Positions 10,514 to 23,426 of a stretch of 64,000 nt of DNA are shown in pieces. Under the pieces are notes generated by a model. It was given only the letters and a program-made list of their open reading frames with translations. It was not told where the DNA came from and did no database searches. How positions within the stretch are numbered: position 1 is the first letter of the stretch; every line of letters starts with the position of its first letter. Location: the NCBI GenBank assembly GCA_019973155.2, contig BPQB01000016.1, positions 372,001-436,000 on the forward strand, given 5' to 3'. The stretch comes from Phanerochaete sordida. Lineage: Eukaryota; Basidiomycota; Agaricomycetes; Polyporales; Phanerochaetaceae. Position numbers and translations under genes: made by a program.

Positions 10514-11485
10514 ATGCACGTCGGATACGTCGCACACGCGCTGCTCCTAGTCTTGATTCTAGGGACGGCGAACAGCGTCGACGCAGCGGTAGTGGAAACT
10601 CGCCGGTCGAGTTCAAGCTGCCAACCATTCGAGAGTTCGTTCCTCGCGAGCGACCTCAGTCGGTACGACGACACCTCGTTTCGCGTCGTGAGTCCCCCAG
10701 GCTCGGTTGTCACCAGCAGCCGCGGCTTGGAGCTCTACCTGGAGAAGCCGCGTGGGCTTGTACACACGAAGGATGGCGTGAACGATGTTGTCGCTGAGGG
10801 CGCGACGGTCAACTCCACATTCACGATGCTGTGAGTCCTGGCTCTGCTTTCGATGTGTTTCCCAGTCTGACTTCAGTAGGTACGGAAAAGTCACGATTGA
10901 GATCACCGCCCCGACCGTTCCAGGCGTCGTGACGGCAGCCGTTATGATCTGTACGTCGCGTGTCGTCCTCTCACCGTAAGCACTCACTAACAGATTGGTC
11001 GTACAGCTGACGACATTGACCATGACGAAATCGACGTCGAGCTTCTGGGAGGTGACCCGTCGCACTGGCAAAGTAACATATTCATGACGAGTCCACACGA
11101 CCAACAACCGCTGTGGGGCGTCTTCGGAGAGATCGAGGATTACACAAAACGCGGTACGGTCGATGAGACACATCGCTACACTGTCGACTGGAATGCGAAC
11201 CGGATCGTCTGGAGCGTCGATGAGACAGAGATGCGGACTCTTCGGAGAGGTACGCTTCGCATTTCTGACTCGCCACATGAACGCTCACGGCTGCTCGCAG
11301 AGGACACGAGGATAAACGGGACTTTGCACTACCCGTCGCACCCCGCTCGCATTCAACTTGGCATCTGGGACGCTAGCAACCCTGCTGGAACCTCTGAGTG
11401 GGCGAAGGGACCTATCGACTGGACCTCGGCTCCCCATCGAATGTCGGCAGCGTTCAAGAGCCTCAAGATCGAGTGTCCGTACTAG
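10514..11485 (+). CDS. GH16 Crh-like cell wall transglycosylase
   Basis: Exons 10514-10830, 10877-10950, 11007-11249 and 11301-11485 join to 272 residues. The ATG at 10514 starts a signal peptide (HALLLVLILGTANSVDAAVV). The active-site motif is DEIDVE (about residues 137-142), the GH16 D-E-I-D-x-E signature in which the two glutamates act as nucleophile and acid/base. The surrounding YGKVTIEITAP, TSPHDQ and HRYTVDW segments match fungal GH16 enzymes of the Crh group, which cross-link chitin to beta-glucan in the wall. A GPI anchor or CBM18 is not seen, and the protein ends soon after the catalytic domain, so it is probably a soluble, secreted member. A beta-glucanase activity is the alternative. 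Substrate preference is inference. Confidence 0.85.
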
Positions 11486-11961
11486 CAGTCGTTCGGAGTA
11501 TATCGCGTTTTCGACAAGGCTGCGCAGGTCCTGTAGCCACGCTTTCACATCTACCATTATGATGCACAATCCATCCTACCTTCGTTGCCCATCCTTCTGC
11601 CTTGAGTACCAACTGAGCATCGTGGGCAATACCGTGTACATCTGAGATGAACGGCGGAGTTCCTGGCAGAGGTGTGGTCAAGTAATGATCCTCATAAGAC
11701 TGGCATCAGTCGTCCCTTCTGACTTGATAAGGTCGCTTTACTTACCCAGTAACAGATTGGGTAACAGGACGTTCGGACCTGTCATTACGCTCAAGCGCCG
11801 AAACGGACGGGTCGCTCGTGAATAGGACGCTTCTGGTCTACACTCCCCTCCTCCTGCATACCCTTGCACTGCCCTCATAATTAGCCTGCTTGTACGTTGA
11901 GTGGCCTCCTTGAAGATACTCTGCTAAGCGTATCTTATAGTATCGGCCTCGGCGTGAAAGC
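11486..11961. other. Intergenic between GH16 and Bud6 genes
   Basis: Holds the terminator of one gene and the promoter of the next, both on the plus strand. AACAGATTGG...GTAACAGG-type short repeats lie near 11750. No gene is seen. Confidence 0.5.
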
Positions 11962-14900
11962 ATGGCATCCAATGGCACATCCAGACAGCCTTCGCATCCG
12001 TCAAGGAGGGATAACCAATCGGTCTCCTCGTCTGGCTCGGGGGTTGGAAGTTCACGTAGTGATCGGTCAAGTCGACCTCAAGCCAGCGTGCGTAGAACTT
12101 GAATATGTGCTTTGAATACACTCATAATTGGAGCAGCCAGCGATAGAATCTGCCGTCACCCGCCTGCTCGTATCCATCAAGGCCCTACTCGAGACTTTGA
12201 CACTCTGGGCGACAATGAAGAAGAACGAGCAAGACGTCAGTGATGTCTACGTGCGTTTGGGGAACGACTTCAACGCCGCAGTCGCTGCTTTCGCGTCGTA
12301 TAACATTGACATGGCGTGAGTGCTAAGCTCGCTGATCATACCAAGGCCACTCAACGCCGCACGCAGGGAACTCGCACAGGTGCCAGATGAGCTCCGCCAA
12401 GTCCTTGAACTGTGTTTGTCCGAGGAAGCGAATCAGCAGACTCTGGACCAGTACCTGCCGGCTGTGCGGAAGATCATTACGAGGTTGCTGCAGGGCCTTC
12501 GTAGCAAGCAGTCCATATATCGTCAGGTGGTCTCAGATAGCAAGCAACGCTCGTCAACGATATCCGATGGGGCGACTTCAAGCCGGCCAGAAAGCAGGGC
12601 CTCACGCACATCGCGCAGGGACACTGCACAATCGACGAGGTCCTCGACTCGCGATACCCTCCAGTCGTCCGACAGCCTGTCCCGAAGAAGTGCGACATCG
12701 CAGCGCCGGCACCCTTCCGCAAGCAGCACCGCTCATGCTTCACATGTACCGTCAGATCCAGGTGACTTCGTCGGTGGCTTTGCTCTAGCGGCGCCTCCAG
12801 TGCCAGAACCGACAAGAACTCCACAGCCTCCGCCTAGACAAGAATGGGCAGAGCCAATGGTGCGTCCACCGTCGAGATCTTCATCGGTGGCTGCTGCAGA
12901 AGCACGGTCTGTACCACAACCAGAGGTTCCACCAGTGCCGCGCCCTCCATCCTCAGTACAACATGTACCCAGTCATGTCAAACGATACTCGCTCGTCGAC
13001 CGGCCTGTCACCTCTCCTACACCCCCGCCGACTGCCCCCACACCACCTCCAGTTGTTGTTGAAGACCAACCTGCCATGAACGGTATTCCAACGGTGGCCG
13101 TCGCAGAGGATTCTCCTCCGCTTCCCCCGCCACCATTCCTGGACTCACCGCCACCAGACGCCCCCGCTGTGCAGAGCTCATTAGCAGCCCTGAAGCAAAG
13201 CGATGCCCTCGAGCGGCGCGCGTCGAAACGTTTCTCGTCGTACAACATAACGAAGATGACAGGTAACTCCTTCAGAGTTGCTGCTGCCAATCGACGGTCT
13301 ATGGCTGTGTCGTCAGCATTGACACCTGTAGACCTGGCCGTCCTCACAGAAGAGAACGAGGACGATCAGCCTACCCCTGGGCGACGGGAACGCAGTAAAC
13401 CCCGCTCGCGAAATCCGTCTCCCATTCTCGAGGACGAGGAAGAGTCTGTCCCCCCAGTACCGCCAGTCCCGTCGGCCTCAAGGGGACCATCACCCATGCC
13501 CAGTATCAAGTCCGACGCTGGGAAAGACCTACCGCCCCGCCCGTCAATCAAGTCGCGTTCGCCCTCGACAGAACCTTCGACTCCTCAGACGTCCTTCCCT
13601 GTGTTCCTGCAAGTTGGTCGCGAGGTCAAGAAGGTCGTCATCGAACCAGGATTAACTTTCGCAAGTCTTCGCGTGCTATTCGTGGACAGGTTCTCGTACA
13701 GTCCAGGGCAGGGTAACTTCCCCGCAATATATATCCGCGATCCTGCAAGCGGTGTGCAGTACGAGCTCGAGGATATGGACGAGGTCAAGGAGAAGTGTCT
13801 CCTCTCCTTGAATATCGAACGTGAGTGCTCGGAAGTTACGTGTTTTCGCGCGCTAACCTCTGCCGCAGCGCTCGACCAAATCAAACAGCACATCGACCTC
13901 CAGATGTCATCGCTTGCCCAGGAGATCAAAGATTTGCGCACCACTGTCTCACAGAATAGACGCAATTCGACAACAGCCGCGCCGATGATCATTGGCCAGC
14001 CGCTCGGAGAGAGTACCCCTCAGGCACCACGACCATCCGATCGTCAGCTGCGAAACGTTGCAAGGCGTCTGTCTCGCATCATACCGCCGAACGAAGAAGA
14101 GGTCACTCCAAGAGGAACACCGGAGCCTATCGCCCCTCAGACGACTGGCATGTCTTTGCAGCCCCAGATGACCGGCGCCTCCGTCACCTCGGAGTACTCC
14201 ACGCGGATTGTCACCGACCTCAAGAACCAGTTTGACGAGGTCCAGAACCTGCGCCGCGATCTCGGCATCATGCGCCAGCTGTACACAGACTTCATGAAGA
14301 ACACCAAGGAGTCGTTGACGTCCCTTCGCTCACAGACTCAGAACGTGCGGCAGCTCGCGAACGCCAAGGTCGGCGGCGCCCGAGCATACATCGACGACGG
14401 CAAAGCGAAGCTTGACAGCCGCAGTCAGAACGTCCTTACACGTATGGAAGAGCTGCAGGACACTGTGGAGGCTATCAAGGACGATGTTCTGAAGCGGAAC
14501 ATCTCGCCGCGGCCACAAGTGCTCAAGAAGATCAAGGACGACGTTCAGGCTGTCTCTGGAGAGCTGCAGAGCCTCAAGGACCATATCAACACGGTGAAGC
14601 CTATGTGGAAGAAGACCTGGGAAGAGGAGCTCCAGAACATCGTCGAAGAACAGCAGTTCCTGACGCATCAAGAGGAGTTCCTCGGGGACCTGCTCGAAGA
14701 CCACAAGGCCGTAATCCAGGTCTACGGGCACGTCGAGAAGGTCATCTCCCTGCGCGGGTCCGGCTCCTCGAAGTCCAAGGGCCGCTCCTTCCGCCCGCCT
14801 CCGCCGGAGGAGGGGCACAACGGCCTCGAGACCGTCCTCCTCGAGATCCGTGGCAGCGCCGCCGACGCGGAGCGGCGCCTCAAGGCGATCGCGGCGACCG

Positions 14901-15172
14901 AGAAGCAGCGCGAGAAGGGTCTGAAGGACCGCTCGGACGAGTTCCAGTCCGAGCTCTCGGGCTTCGTCCAGGGCAAGAAGCTCAAGATGACCGGCGGCGC
15001 GGACGAAGTCGAGCGCGTGCGCCAGAAGCGCAACGACATGACCCTCAAGGCGATGTTCACCGGCGGGTCGTCCGGCCCTGGCTCGGCCTCGAGCTCCGCT
15101 GCGCCCAGCCCTGGGCTGCCGATGAGCCCCTCGGGAGCGTCTTCGCCTGCGTCGTACTTGGACGACGACTAG
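11962..15172 (+). CDS. BUD6: Actin-interacting protein Bud6/Aip3
   Basis: Exons 11962-12087, 12137-12315, 12367-13820 and 13869-15172 give 1020 residues. The first exon (Ser/Arg-rich, MASNGTSRQPSHPSRR) was placed because its GTGCGT donor joins exactly to PAIESAVTRLL. The next block (SDVYVRLGNDFNAAVAAF, SYNIDM, LLQGLRSKQSIYR) is the conserved N-terminal Aip3 region. A long Pro/Ser-rich linker with many SH3-ligand-like PPxPP runs follows. The C-terminal Aip3 domain starts near VFLQVGREVKK and continues as coiled coil to the C-terminal YLDDD. Bud6 is a polarisome component that supplies actin monomers to formins at growing tips. The intron at 13821-13868 is 48 nt, has no stop codon and keeps frame, so retention would add 16 residues. 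Confidence 0.93.
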
Positions 15173-15755
15173 TATCTGTCGTGGGCACAGTACTCGGAAT
15201 GTTTGCAGCGGTCTTCCCACTCTTATCGCTCTGAGCTGACACTGCTCAGGGGTGCTGCAAAGCCGGGTTCCTCATCGTAATGTTATGTTCTCGCGTAATA
15301 TGTTGTCTAATTGTTGTTGTGAGTTTGGACTGTCACTGATATAATTTGGTTTCTCTACGCCTTCATCGGCTTTCCATCTGAGGCACGCTGTGACCCATAG
15401 TCAAGTATAGATAGACCTCTCATTCATGTCAGTAAGCTGCTAACGCAGTGACCGCGGACAGAACACGATGTCAAGCGTCAGTCTCAGTATACGCGGTGAG
15501 TCGTCAGTACGTTCAGATGTGGAAGGCCCGCTGACTTGAAGGCTGCTGTTCAGTTTCGTATTCCATGAACACATGTCGCTGGATCTCCCCATGTTCCCAC
15601 GAACATGCGCCACTTCTTTCCTAATTTGCCTTACCTTGTCCCGGGTTCCAGGATGGTCGTCCCATTGCGAGTTATCCCAGGATCACATGCATGACGTTGC
15701 AACGAGGCCTCGTCTGTGTCTCTTCTCCCTCCTCCTCCACCTCGCCCCATACTTC
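15173..15755. other. Intergenic, 3' flank of BUD6
   Basis: AT-richer 3' flank. The frame of the next gene is open from 15573 with an earlier ATG there, so its start could lie up to 61 codons upstream of the one chosen. Confidence 0.5.
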
Positions 15756-17189
15756 ATGACCTCTGCAGCGTCCAGGCGAGCACTCGCGAGCGTCGCGCAA
15801 TATCTAGACGGCGACAAGGAGTCGCTCGCTAGTCTGGCCCTTGTCAGCCAAAGCTGTCTCCATCCCGCTCGCAAGTGGCTGTTCAAGAGGGTTATCATAT
15901 CCGACCTCGAAATGCCGGAAACAGATGAGGATTTTCCGGCCTGCTCTTCCTCTGGGCCATCGACGCAAGCGGATCTGATCAGGCTTTTTCTTGTACCCTC
16001 TCGCATCGCGTCCTTCTCTGATTTTCTACACGACAGCCCGCGAATTGCGGCCACAATCGAAAGCCTCGCGCTGAAAGGAACGCAGGATTATTTTGGGTTC
16101 TTGGAGCCCGTCCTGCTCTCTCGGCTGCTCGCCTCGCTTCCAAATCTTGCCAGGCTGCACATCATAGACATGCACTTCTCTCGATACGACGACTTTCCGC
16201 TCGACGGACCTCTCGTCGCTCGCGTCAAGAATCGCTATAAACTGCAGCACTTGGCGCTCCGCAACGTCGGTGGACCTGGCGACATACGCAACCTCTGGAA
16301 GCTCCTCAGCATGTTCAAGACCATCGACACCCTGCAGCTCACCGCGATGAACATGCCACTGGAGCCGGTAGAGAAGTGCGGGTCGTTCCCGTGGCATCTG
16401 CAAGTGCGCCGCCTAGAGCTGCACACGTCGACCACGATCGGCGTGTGCTACTGGCTTATGTCACTTTACTGGACGAAGATGGGGAGCAAGCTCGAGGAAA
16501 TCAGGGTCACAGGCCAAAACCACATCGACCTCATGGCTGTGTCGAGCACAGTGGAGCACTGTTTTCGTACTCTCCGACAGATCGACCTCGGGTTCTCACC
16601 TGCAGTGTACAACCCTGCGCTGGTCGGCTTGTCTAACGGGGTTGACAGTACGCACGGGGCACTCTTGAGTGAGGACGATACTCGCGCATGGTGCTTCAAA
16701 ATTATACGAGGTAAGGATTGCTCAACATAATCTCCACCGGGGGATGCTCATTTCCATTGAATTCATGATTCAGTGCCCTGGGAATGCATCCGATTCGAGA
16801 TATGCACGAAGCTACGAATCTTCCGCGTCGCTCTTCCCGGACGTCTCCTGAGCGGGTGGCTCGAACTCTTGCAACATCTCCCCGACCGGGTCGAAGCGAT
16901 CGGCGTCCAATACCTACATTTCACAGACCCTAACGAAGAGCAATGGAGGCTGTCTACCGTTCCACGGTCGAGGTGGACCGGTCTGGACAAGCTTCCAGAC
17001 CGGCTCTTCAAGCTGCATACGGTCGAATTCGACGGCTTCGCCTGCTTGGAGTCCTCCGCGGGACGGAAGAAGTACACCTTACGCAGCCTCCTGCCTTCAT
17101 TGAACTCCATGGGCATGCTGAAGACCCTTGAATCTGCGTTCGAAAAATCCCGAGCGAATGCATCGAAGGCAGGTGGAGGCGGGATGTAA
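15756..17189 (+). CDS. Leucine-rich, F-box-like protein
   Basis: Two exons, 15756-16710 and 16774-17189 (63 nt intron), giving 456 residues from the ATG chosen. An in-frame ATG at 15573 is possible. The start region (SVAQYLDGDKESLASLALVS) has the shape of the degenerate F-box of agaricomycete F-box/LRR proteins: a short helical motif followed by a CLHPARKWLFKRV-type segment. Leucine-rich pieces follow: LLASLPNLARLHI, LQHLALRNV, IDTLQLTAM and VRRLELH. The family normally acts as substrate adaptors of SCF ubiquitin ligases. Cysteines or catalytic motifs are not apparent. The gene is co-directional with BUD6 and the coiled-coil gene but shows no sign of shared function. Confidence 0.75.
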
Positions 17190-17428
17190 CCATATGTGGA
17201 ATAGGGCGGGATTACATAACTTCCCCGCTTCAGGGGCGCCAGTGGTTCGCGGATGCTTGCTCTGTTCCTCTCCCTTTTGTTTCCGGACTCTTGCTTTCCA
17301 TGTTATCTATTTGCGACTTATTAGCTTGCGACGCTGCCCACTACTATATCGAATCTTGCTTATCCCCCGACGGAGCACCTGCTGGCCGACATCGACGAGT
17401 TGAACATCGCCTTGGAACATAGCACTGA

Positions 17429-19658
17429 ATGCCCTCATCCCGCAGAGCTCGCCCTCAGAAAGACTTTCAGGAGAAAGACAACCACGTACGTAGAATTACT
17501 CAGTACTCGGCAACTCTCGCTCAACGGCTCGGCTGCAGATTACAGACCTTGAGTGGCGGTTGGAAGCTCAGGCGTCCAAGTCGACCTTGTTGCAGGAACG
17601 CCTCACGGCTACACTGGACGCTATGGACACTCTTCAGCTTGAACACGAACGAGAGCTAAGTGCAGAGAGGCGAGAGAAGGAGAGGGCTCGCGAGAAGCTG
17701 CATAGGTTCATCGAATATGCATCCACCATCGAGCGTGAGAGGGACGAGTGCAAGGAGGCACTGTTGACTGTCGTAGAGAAAGGTGAGTCTACAACTCACG
17801 CGTTAGGCTCGAGCTTCAAAGATCTTCAAATCGCTCTGCTCACTGGCTGGTTGTGTCTCGCGCTTCTCTCGCTCCAGTCGAGCAGAATGCGGATCTCTCG
17901 ACTTGGCCTTACAGTCGGATCCGAGTTCCCTCCTTGCTGGGTCCGTTGCCTTTTCATTTGCAAAGACGCTCTCATTAATCCCGGTTACTGATTGTCGCAC
18001 AGAATCCGCTCCCCTGGGAGAAGGACCCGATAAGCCAGAGTCAAGAGCATTGGAAGCAAGCGCGAAGCTAATCTTGGCTTCCCTTCGCTCGGACCTCGAG
18101 AAGGAACGTGTTTCGCATGCGAGCACGCATCGGCATGCTGAAGTCGAGATCCTGTCCCTGCGCGCTCAACTGGCTCGACGAGAGGCGGAACTCGAAGCTT
18201 GCACGCTCCACCAGGACCACGGTGCTCTGCTCGCGTCGGCGGTTCACTCCGGCGCGGAGCAAATCTTGACGCACACCGGCGAAGATGCCCCTCCTTCGGC
18301 CCCTGCGCTTTCACCCGAAGCTGCTGTCGAGATTCTTGAGTTACGTGTTGCCAAAAATAAAGAGCTCGAGGGCGAGATCAGGAACCTCTCCGATAAAGTG
18401 AGCGATCTCGCGAAGTACGTATCGTCATTTGTATATGCTCAGCCGCGTCTAGCTGCACGATCTACGTCAAGAATCAGAACCGCAACCTGCCCCGAAAGCT
18501 GGTGCTGGCCGCGTAACCCGCAACCCACTGAAATCGCCGGACCTTCGTCCGTGCTCCCCGGACGATGTTCTCTCTCCTTACACCATGACCCCTCGGCATC
18601 CATCTACCCCTCATGCTGGCAAGAGTACTTCCCATCTAAGGCTCGCCCAAGTCGCCGCTGCACCGCCCAGTCCTCCCCAGACCCGACAAACCGAGTTGCA
18701 GCTGTTCCAGGAACAGATGCAGCTTCTGGCAGACGGCATCGAGCGCCTCGAGGAGGAGCGGCGGCTCGTGAAAGAGACTGTCGGGGACCAGTCGCTGGAC
18801 TCCGCCGTGGTATCGTCGCCGCCCACAACGCTGCACTACACCGAAGAAGAGACGTCGTCGCAGAACACCGCGGTGCACGGCGCGCCCAGTCCGCCGCAGA
18901 CGCACGATCCAGACGTTGCAGCGCTCCGCGCAGAGCTGGAGCAGATGCGCTTCAAGGCTGCGCAGCGCGAGACGGAGCTCCTCGAGGAGATCATGAGGCT
19001 GCAAGAAGCACTCTCGAGCGTCCCGCAGCCGCCTTCGCAGGTCGTCGGTGACCTCCTCGACGATAACGCTGCGGAGCTATCTATGGAGCTTGGCACGCCC
19101 CTCGCGCCTGTAGCCGTTCTCTGGGGCTCGGAAGACGGCGGGACTGTCACCGTCGCGAACCAAGTCCCCGGCGCCTCGGGGCCCGTCGTTCATGACGCCT
19201 ATATCGAAGTCCCTGGGAAGGGCACCGAAAAACTCGGGATCGCTGCCCCCGATAAAGAGCTTGTCAGCGATCTTACGGACGACGACGACCTACCTTCGCG
19301 AATTCCCCTTCCCCCGTCACCAGATCCCAGCGAAGAAGCACCCGTCCGCCCGCGGTCTGGCTCGCTGCGCGGCAGACCACCGACACCCTACGCTTCGCCC
19401 AACGCGTCGTTGCTGGACGGCGGAGATGCTGAAGAAGATGCTACCCAAGGCCAAAACATGGACACACCTTCGCCGACGCAGTCACCCAATGAGCCTCGAC
19501 CACCCCAGCACACCTCCGACTGCACCTGCGCCGAACGATTGGACGTCTTGGAGCGCGAACTCGAGGAGACGAAGCAGGCCGTCTCTCAGCGAGACGAAGA
19601 GCTAGTTGAGCTTCGTAGGCAGGTACATGAGCTGCGGGTGGCCGCGTTGGGCAGATGA
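17429..19658 (+). CDS. Coiled-coil protein, uncharacterised
   Basis: Five exons (17429-17485, 17539-17782, 17878-17940, 18003-18397, 18453-19658) give 654 residues in one frame. The 63 nt third exon fits in phase but could be skipped without breaking the frame. Long heptad stretches rich in Glu, Arg, Lys and Leu occur near the N-terminus (HERELSAERREKERAREKLH), in the middle (ELQLFQEQMQLLADGIERLE and RETELLEEIMRLQEAL) and at the C-terminus (LDVLERELEETKQ). A Pro/Ser/Asp-rich disordered region lies between. A CTCAER dicysteine precedes the last coil. No signal peptide or membrane segment is seen. It may be a cytoskeletal or vesicle-tethering scaffold, but no family is recognised. Confidence 0.7.
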
Positions 19659-21229
19659 TAAGGGCGAAAGTTGCCAAGACATTGTCAATCTCATCTCATC
19701 TGAATCTGCTGTCGAAGTCTAATGCTCTTTGAAGTTTGATCTACTTCAAGACGTTGTCCTGCCTGAAGTCAGAGGACTGTGGATGACCTGCCATGTCGAC
19801 ATGTCCTCGGGGGAGTGGCGTTATGCTGTACGCCTAAGTCGACAGCTCCCCTGCTCCCCTGCAATACGATCGCAAGCCGCAGCAATTGGCCCATTGCACG
19901 GTCTTCGTACCCGTTAACGCCTTGCTGACTACTTCCCTTCCCTTCGCGAAGCCGGGGCATCCGACCTCAACGCTGTGGGGCACAAATCGACCAGATCTTG
20001 GTCAGGGCAAACGAGGAACTCGGTACGAGCTCTATGTTTGACCTGGCTTCAATTTCACTGACCCTTCATCAGCCCTTGTCGGACGACACCCGACATGCCG
20101 ACCAGTATGTCAGAGTATTTTGGTTTACTCCACATGTCCGACCCCGACTGTCCGGCAGGCAGCCGATTGGTGGCACTCCTTCGACGACACCATGTTAACC
20201 CCCTTCGCTGCTGTGTTGCGGACCCTGGGGGTAACGCAGCAAGGATGTGAAGCCGACCGAGCTCACTTCAGTCCTCTCAGATCGGCGCCGCTGCGGCGGT
20301 ACCGCTTCGCAATTTCCTGCTGTGCAGCCGCTTGCGCCCATTCCGATCATCCTCGAGCGAGCATCGCCTCCTCGTCGCGTCTTCTCTGTCAAAGTTTGGG
20401 TGACGACAGCCCTCGACAGCCGCGATGGAAGCCATCATGCGTAACCTCCTCTCTGGACCCGCCGCTGGGCCCGCCTAGCCGCGAATCGGACGCGTCGCAC
20501 TCTCTCCTCACATCGCACCATGTGATCGCTACCACTGCGGGGCCGCCGACCAAGGACGCTCACGGCACAACATTGATACCTGGAATTATCTCGATGCGTT
20601 TAGGCGAGTTTCGCAGCCCTGTGCGGGACATGGGCGGATCCTTGGGAGTTTGGCGGTCGCGCAGCACGTCGCTGGCGCGCATCGCATCCGACTCTGGCGT
20701 ATGCCAGCGGAAAACAAGCTTCTGTTTGCCCAAGACCCTTTTCCATCTATCCACGCCGTCGGCATGTCGTTGATTCTCTACCCCCTGCTATGCGGCGACG
20801 GCTTACCTCTGTCTTCTACGACAAGTTGATTGTTCGCGCCTGAGCGCCGCACAACCACCCTGTCGCGTCACTGGTCGAGGTGGACCCACGTGCGAGCCCC
20901 GTTCCTCGTCCGATCCGCGATGTTAAGAAGGCACATCTGATCTACGGTCAGCCTACGGTTAACCTCGGAGGACGCAGTAGAACCGCCATCAGGTGTCTTT
21001 CATTTCAGAGTTTACGCATGTCGCAGATTTGACCGGCTCGTGCGAGGGTCCAAGAGGGTCGTCGGTCATGGTGCCGGGCAGCCCACCCGTCTCCCGGAAT
21101 GACGACAACCAGGACATTTCGGCTACAGTGACTCTCACACGCCGTGCTCGGGCACCGCCTTGGTGTAGGCGAGCGCGCAGTCCCTCCTCCCGCCCCTACT
21201 TGATCCCGCCCGCGCTGAGTGCCCGATGC
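19659..21229. other. Intergenic, possible gene remnant
   Basis: A plus-strand frame from 20120 to 20773 is open for 217 codons, and an intron-like stretch (GTACGAGCTC to CTTCATCAG, about 20024-20071) would join it to an upstream exon. The translation has no recognisable domain and the upstream frame ends quickly. This could be a decayed gene or chance. Nothing else is called. Confidence 0.3.
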
Positions 21230-21236
21230 TATAAAG
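21230..21236 (+). promoter_or_regulatory. TATA box of DUF3455 gene A
   Basis: TATAAAG, 69 bp before the ATG at 21299. A TGCCCGAT element sits directly upstream of it. Confidence 0.7.
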
Positions 21237-21298
21237 AATAGAATGGGAGTCGGAGAAGGGCCCAGTGCTCTAGACGTCGCCGCACCGCAGATCGAGCC

Positions 21299-22227
21299 AT
21301 GTACGCCTTCGTCAAGCTCTTCGCCGCCCTCTCGCTCCTGTCGTTCACCCGCGCTCTTGCGCCGGGGTCGATTTGCCCGACCAGCGGCTTCACCCTCGCT
21401 GCTGCCCTGCCCGCCAACCTTCCGGACGCGGCCCTCCTCGCCAAGCCCGTCGCGGACCACCCAGTGTACACCGCGCTGTCCATCGGTGTCCAAAACTACA
21501 CCTGCTCCGATGCGGGTGCTTGGGCGTACGTCTGGTGTTCCCTCATTCCGATGTGTACCACGCTAACGTGCTGCCCCGTTTAGCCCTGCCGGCGCGTGGA
21601 CCTACCTCTACGACATCTCGTGCCTCCCGCTGATGCACCACAAGCCGTTCACCTCCTTCATCGCCGGCCTTTGGGGCGCCGCGCCCCCGAGCGTGTCCGG
21701 CGCAGACATCATCGACTGGAGCGAGGAGCTGAGTCCGGGCGTCGCGCTCGGCCTGCACTACTGGGTCCCCGACCCCGTCAACGTGACGAGCGGCAAGATC
21801 TTCGCCAAGTGGGACTTCAGCAAGTCCGAGCGCTACGTCAACGACACGAACAAGGCGAACGCGTTCCTCGTCGCCTCCGAGTCCGGCAGCATCGCCGACC
21901 CCATCAACGCCGAGCTCAACTCGCCGTGGCTCAGCGAGCCCATCCTCATCGTCGACGGCAAGCCGCTCGGTGAGCTCGCGACCCAGGTCTTCCGCTTCAA
22001 CTCCAACGGTGGCAGCGCGCCCAACACGGTACGTCGGATGCCTCGCGGTCAAGTCGTTTGGGATCATGGCTGACATCATCATTAGACTTGCAACGCCAAC
22101 AACGATTTCATGCAAGTCAAGTCGACTTTGAACTTCTGTACGTTAGAGTTTCTTTCCTAATCACGATCCTGATATTGACATCTTGTCAGGGTTCTACGGC
22201 GGTGCCTGGAACAGCACCATCCACTAA
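21299..22227 (+). CDS. Secreted DUF3455 protein, copy A
   Basis: Four exons (21299-21525, 21584-22028, 22086-22137, 22190-22227) give 253 residues. A signal peptide (MYAFVKLFAALSLLSFTRAL) leads into GVQNYTCSDAG, then YDISCLP, GLHYWVPDP, SGKIFAKWDF, SPWLSEPILIVDG and VFRFNSNGGSAPNT, ending TLNFWFYGG. These blocks are those of the DUF3455 family, secreted proteins of unknown function that are often mislabelled malate dehydrogenase by weak similarity. Four conserved cysteines (YTC, SC, TC and one after the signal peptide) suggest disulfides. Intron phases are 2, 0 and 1, the same as in the other copies of this window. Copy B lies convergently 1.2 kb downstream. Confidence 0.85.
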
Positions 22228-23426
22228 ACCGGAGTCGTCTTCCAGACAGATGGCATGTCGCGGCCTGCTAGGTGATTTGCGAGTTGGATTCCATGCAGTG
22301 TTCGCTATCGTTCCTGTCTGTTTTGTAAAAGACTCGTGGCAGACGGTCTCTGTGATACAATAGAACTGGGACGTTTGTCTTCATCGTTGGTCCGCACGTC
22401 TCGTGTAGGAAACTCCGGCGTAGTTTCAGCGACTTGCCGGTAGCTGCGTGAAAGTGTTTCTTGCGATATTCTAGGCATACACTAGCTGCGAGATAGCATA
22501 TAGCTTGCCCGATAGAGAGCGCGGCCGCTTACCCATAGTATAGAGCCCTACACCCCCTCTCTCATTGCCCTCTCGTGCCAGGTCTTGATAATATTATGCG
22601 CTACGATGCATTGATCCTGGACTCTCGCGAATCAGCGTCGACAACATCGTGCCTGCTCAGTAGGTGCTCTACGAGTCATGCTCTAAATGATATCGATCGG
22701 GCATGGAACCGATCCTTGTGGCTTTGACCATGACACGAATCCCGTCCCCACCTACCGCCGTCCGAGTCTCCGGTACAATCGCAAGCCACTTCCAGAAGAC
22801 TTCGCGCATACGATGTCGAGGGTCAAGAAACAAATGAAGTCCTAAGAGCTCGCTGGCTTATCGCGCACGAAGCAAGCCGGTATTCTTCACTCGAACTTCG
22901 TCTACAAGAGATGAACACAAGGGGAACCTCTGGATTGTGCTCGTATCTCCTCTTCTCCCGCCCCGGAGGCCTTCTTGATTAATTGAATCGCCAAAAGGCT
23001 CGAGCGGTAACTTAAACTCAGCGTACAGATAGATCCTCAGGCAATCATATCGGACCAGAAACGCGTCTACTGCGAGGAAATAGAACGACCACCTTAGACT
23101 TGGGAGAGGATTGCTAGCACTCTGCTCGTGATCGTGCGTGCGAGTTGTAGTGATGAACTGCATTGACTCGTGATCTTCTTCTATCTCGTCGCCGACGAAC
23201 AGGCTAGAAAAATATCTTAAGCTTGCCAGCTGATTTGGATGTGCAGACTGCTCAGAAATCAATGATATCGTCATGGTAAGCTATACAAATGTATACTCTA
23301 TTTTCTGGCAATACAGTCCGCGGCACGGAATCACGAACAGCTATCAGGCTACGGCGGACACAGTGGACGTACAGAAAGTATCATCTGCCGCGTCCATGGT
23401 ACAAAGATCCGGAGTCCACCAGCCAA
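22228..23426. other. Intergenic between convergent DUF3455 genes A and B
   Basis: The 3' ends of two genes face each other here. Frames such as 22858-23274 (minus) are open for 138 codons but show no domain or splice support. No gene is called. Confidence 0.4.

Noticed and set aside
21299..22227. Naming the DUF3455 genes malate dehydrogenase
   Set aside because: This label circulates for fungal DUF3455 proteins, but no nucleotide-binding Rossmann motif or malate dehydrogenase active site is present and the proteins are secreted.
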